Positions 7,395 through 8,926 of a stretch of 8,926 nt of DNA are shown piece after piece. Every line of letters starts with the position of its first letter. The first letter of the stretch is position 1. A program made the translations under genes and the position numbers. The stretch comes from Bacteroidaceae bacterium (lineage in GTDB: Bacteria > Bacteroidota > Bacteroidia > Bacteroidales > Bacteroidaceae): NCBI GenBank assembly GCA_017551845.1, contig JAFZKR010000004.1:1-8926 (forward strand). Direction: 5' to 3'. A model generated the notes under the pieces. That model saw only the letters and a program-made list of their open reading frames with translations, searched no databases and was not told where the DNA came from.

Positions 7395-8440
7395 TGTTCA
7401 TAAGTTTCCTCATACTGGCTGGTGTTCTGCTGATTTTCTCAAAAGCAGTCAACAAAGCATTGAATAATCCTGATGATCCGGCTTTTGACCAACAGGATAC
7501 CACAAATGCGCAGGGCAAGGAGAAGGATCCTGATTTTGAGCCTATTCCGGAGTCATCGGATTTTGAGCCTGTCCAGCCTGAGCCTAAGCCTGAGCCTGAA
7601 CCAATCATCAATGATCCAGAGCCGGAGTTTGAGCCTATAAAAGAACAACCCGACCCGGAACCGCAACCTGCCGGCAAAGACTACAGCACATACGGACATC
7701 TGTTCGGACTGATAGGTAAACCGCTGGCCCACTCCGCTTCAAAAGTCCGTTTCAACAAGATGTTCCGTGAGCAGCATATCAATGCCTACTATGAGAATTT
7801 TGAGTTGGACAACATTGAGCAGGTAAAAGAACTCATTGAAAGTAACCCCAATCTGTGCGGTTTCAATGTAACTATCCCGTACAAACAGGATATAATCCCA
7901 TACCTGAACCGTCTGGACGAGACCGCACAGGCCATCGGTGCAGTGAACACGGTCAAAGTGCTTCACCGTGACGGCGGTGTGGAACTTGTTGGATACAACA
8001 CAGACTGGATAGGATTCAACAAATCATTCGGCGCTCTGCTTGAAGGTCACAAAAAGGCACTTATCCTAGGCACCGGTGGCGTATCAAAAGCCGCCAAGTA
8101 CGCTCTTGACACTTTGGGCATTGAAAACAGGTTTGTTTCACGTAACTCCACATTTGACATATTGGGCTACTATGAACTGTCACCTTCTATCATGGATGAG
8201 TATGACGTGATAGTCAACTGCACCCCCATGGGAATGTGGCCCGAAACAGGCCAGTGTCCTGATATACCATACACTTTCTTATCTGACAGACACCTTCTGC
8301 TGGATGTGATAGCAAATCCTGATGAGACACTGTTCATGAGAAAAGGCCGTGATCACGGAGCAACTGCCAAGGGTGGTAAGGATATGCTTGAACAGCAGGC
8401 CATAGCCGCCTGGGAAATCTGGAACCGCATAGGAGAATAA
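7394..8440 (+). CDS. aroE: Membrane-tethered shikimate dehydrogenase AroE (N-terminal extension)
   Basis: Residues 98-348 are a full-length shikimate 5-dehydrogenase, the NADPH-dependent reduction of 3-dehydroshikimate to shikimate. Visible are the SxS substrate site (Ser114, Ser116), catalytic Lys164 in NVTIPYK, Asn185 in IGAVNT, Asp204 in NTDWIGF, the nucleotide loop GTGGVSKA (226-233), NCTPMGM (275-281) and the C-terminal GGKDMLEQQA. Ahead of it lie a hydrophobic segment (2-16) and an acidic, Pro/Glu-rich linker (about 24-97) with repeated DFEP/EFEP and PEP units. A free enzyme would be about 250 residues, but no ATG or GTG occurs in frame from codon 2 to Met123; a TTG at codon 23 is the only other plausible start. 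The first Lys residues follow the hydrophobic segment (17 and 21), so the enzyme should face the cytosol. The start overlaps the purC stop by 1 nt (TAATG). Confidence 0.93.
   Translation: MFISFLILAGVLLIFSKAVNKALNNPDDPAFDQQDTTNAQGKEKDPDFEPIPESSDFEPVQPEPKPEPEPIINDPEPEFEPIKEQPDPEPQPAGKDYSTYGHLFGLIGKPLAHSASKVRFNKMFREQHINAYYENFELDNIEQVKELIESNPNLCGFNVTIPYKQDIIPYLNRLDETAQAIGAVNTVKVLHRDGGVELVGYNTDWIGFNKSFGALLEGHKKALILGTGGVSKAAKYALDTLGIENRFVSRNSTFDILGYYELSPSIMDEYDVIVNCTPMGMWPETGQCPDIPYTFLSDRHLLLDVIANPDETLFMRKGRDHGATAKGGKDMLEQQAIAAWEIWNRIGE
7532..7638 (+). repeat. Degenerate GAGCCT-rich repeat encoding the AroE linker
   Basis: GATTTTGAGCCT occurs at 7532-7543 and again at 7559-7570 (27 nt apart), and a variant GAGTTTGAGCCTAT at 7625-7638. 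Between them are several copies of a 6-nt unit (GAGCCT/AAGCCT, about 7580-7600). The units encode DFEP, EFEP and PEPEP peptides. The spacings are multiples of three, so slippage would change linker length without breaking the frame. Confidence 0.75.
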
Positions 8441-8926
8441 ATGATGAAAAGAATAGCACTCTCTATACTGTTGATTTTCACCACCCTGATGGTTGCAGCC
8501 AAGGTTTATAAACCGGCAGACATTTCGCCGGTACACCTTCTTGACGCTAACCGCTATGTGTGCGATCCAGACGGCATCCTATCCCAATCGGCCGTTGACA
8601 GTATAGATGCAGCATTCCGCATTATTGAGGACAGCACGGGCATCCAGACTCTGGTAGCAGTATTGGATGAGATTGATCCTGATGACTGCTTTGAGTTTGC
8701 CCATCAGCTTGGCGAGAAAGTTGGTGTAGGCAAGTCAAGTTCAAACAACGGTTTGGTCATACTGCTTAGCACCGGTGAGCGCTGCATCCAGTTTACCACA
8801 GGTTACGGTATTGAAGGTGTTCTACCCGATGCCATCTGCAAACGCGTTCAGGAGCGTTATATGAACCGCTACTTTGCTGAAGACAAATGGGATGAAGGAA
8901 TGGTGGCAGGTGCTGAGGCACTGAAA
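8441..8926 (+). CDS. Secreted TPM-domain (YgcG-like) protein, 3'-truncated by window
   Basis: The frame is open to the last base, giving 162 residues of a longer protein. Residues 1-20 are a signal peptide (MMKRIALSIL..., probable cleavage after VAA), so the product is periplasmic or membrane-bound. The rest is a TPM domain (formerly DUF477): YVCDPDGILS (39-48), STGIQTLVAVL (65-75), NNGLVILLS (102-110) and the diagnostic GYGIEGVLPDA (121-131). Full-length relatives often have a C-terminal membrane segment and Gly-rich tail, which would lie outside the window. Proposed roles are in membrane-protein or photosystem maintenance; none is proven for this type. The ATG directly follows the aroE stop; AGGAG at 8431-8435 gives 5-nt spacing to it and 8-nt spacing to the second ATG at 8444, so either start is possible. 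Confidence 0.9.
   Translation, partial: MMKRIALSILLIFTTLMVAAKVYKPADISPVHLLDANRYVCDPDGILSQSAVDSIDAAFRIIEDSTGIQTLVAVLDEIDPDDCFEFAHQLGEKVGVGKSSSNNGLVILLSTGERCIQFTTGYGIEGVLPDAICKRVQERYMNRYFAEDKWDEGMVAGAEALK

Noticed and set aside
7249..7677. Minus-strand 142-codon open frame rich in Gly and Ser
   Set aside because: It is the antisense shadow of the aroE Pro/Glu linker repeat and the purC end; it has no start signal or family similarity.

Overview
The window reads as a chromosomal segment of a Bacteroidota bacterium, most likely order Bacteroidales (Bacteroides/Prevotella-like gut or rumen type). Four things point there: the -7 promoter motif TAnnTTTG upstream of three transcription units; weak or absent Shine-Dalgarno sequences, with A/T-rich leaders instead; a menaquinone-only pair menA-menG; and a lipoprotein carrying a Bacteroidota-style lipoprotein-export signal plus a VDLG...LWA.CN.GA surface domain. 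All recognisable genes are on the + strand. The genus cannot be fixed from sequence alone.

Region 1 (1-2212) is carbohydrate-related. It holds the 3' end of a CE1-type esterase with an N-terminal beta-sandwich module (feruloyl/acetyl esterase-like), a strong intrinsic terminator, and a secreted CE2-type SGNH acetyl esterase. Together they look like deacylation enzymes for plant xylan or similar glycans.

Region 2 (2213-2463) has no protein gene. It contains a tRNA-Cys(GCA) with encoded CCA, its TAnnTTTG promoter, an adjoining 13-bp-stem terminator, and the promoter of menA.

Region 3 (2464-4058) is a two-gene menaquinone unit. menA prenylates 1,4-dihydroxy-2-naphthoate and menG/ubiE methylates the resulting demethylmenaquinone. 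The genes are 5 nt apart.

Region 4 (4059-8926) starts with its own TAnnTTTG promoter and carries six genes with gaps of 13, 7, -8, -1 and 0 nt, so it may be one long transcript: surface lipoprotein, MarC-family membrane protein, PhoH-like ATPase, purC (purine synthesis), aroE (shikimate pathway) and a secreted TPM-domain protein cut by the window end. The oddest gene is aroE. Its shikimate dehydrogenase domain is preceded by a transmembrane segment and a roughly 75-residue Pro/Glu/Asp-rich linker, with no internal ATG that would give a free enzyme. I see no CRISPR array, insertion sequence, phage genes or clear new multi-gene system. The membrane-tethered AroE is the best candidate for something undescribed.
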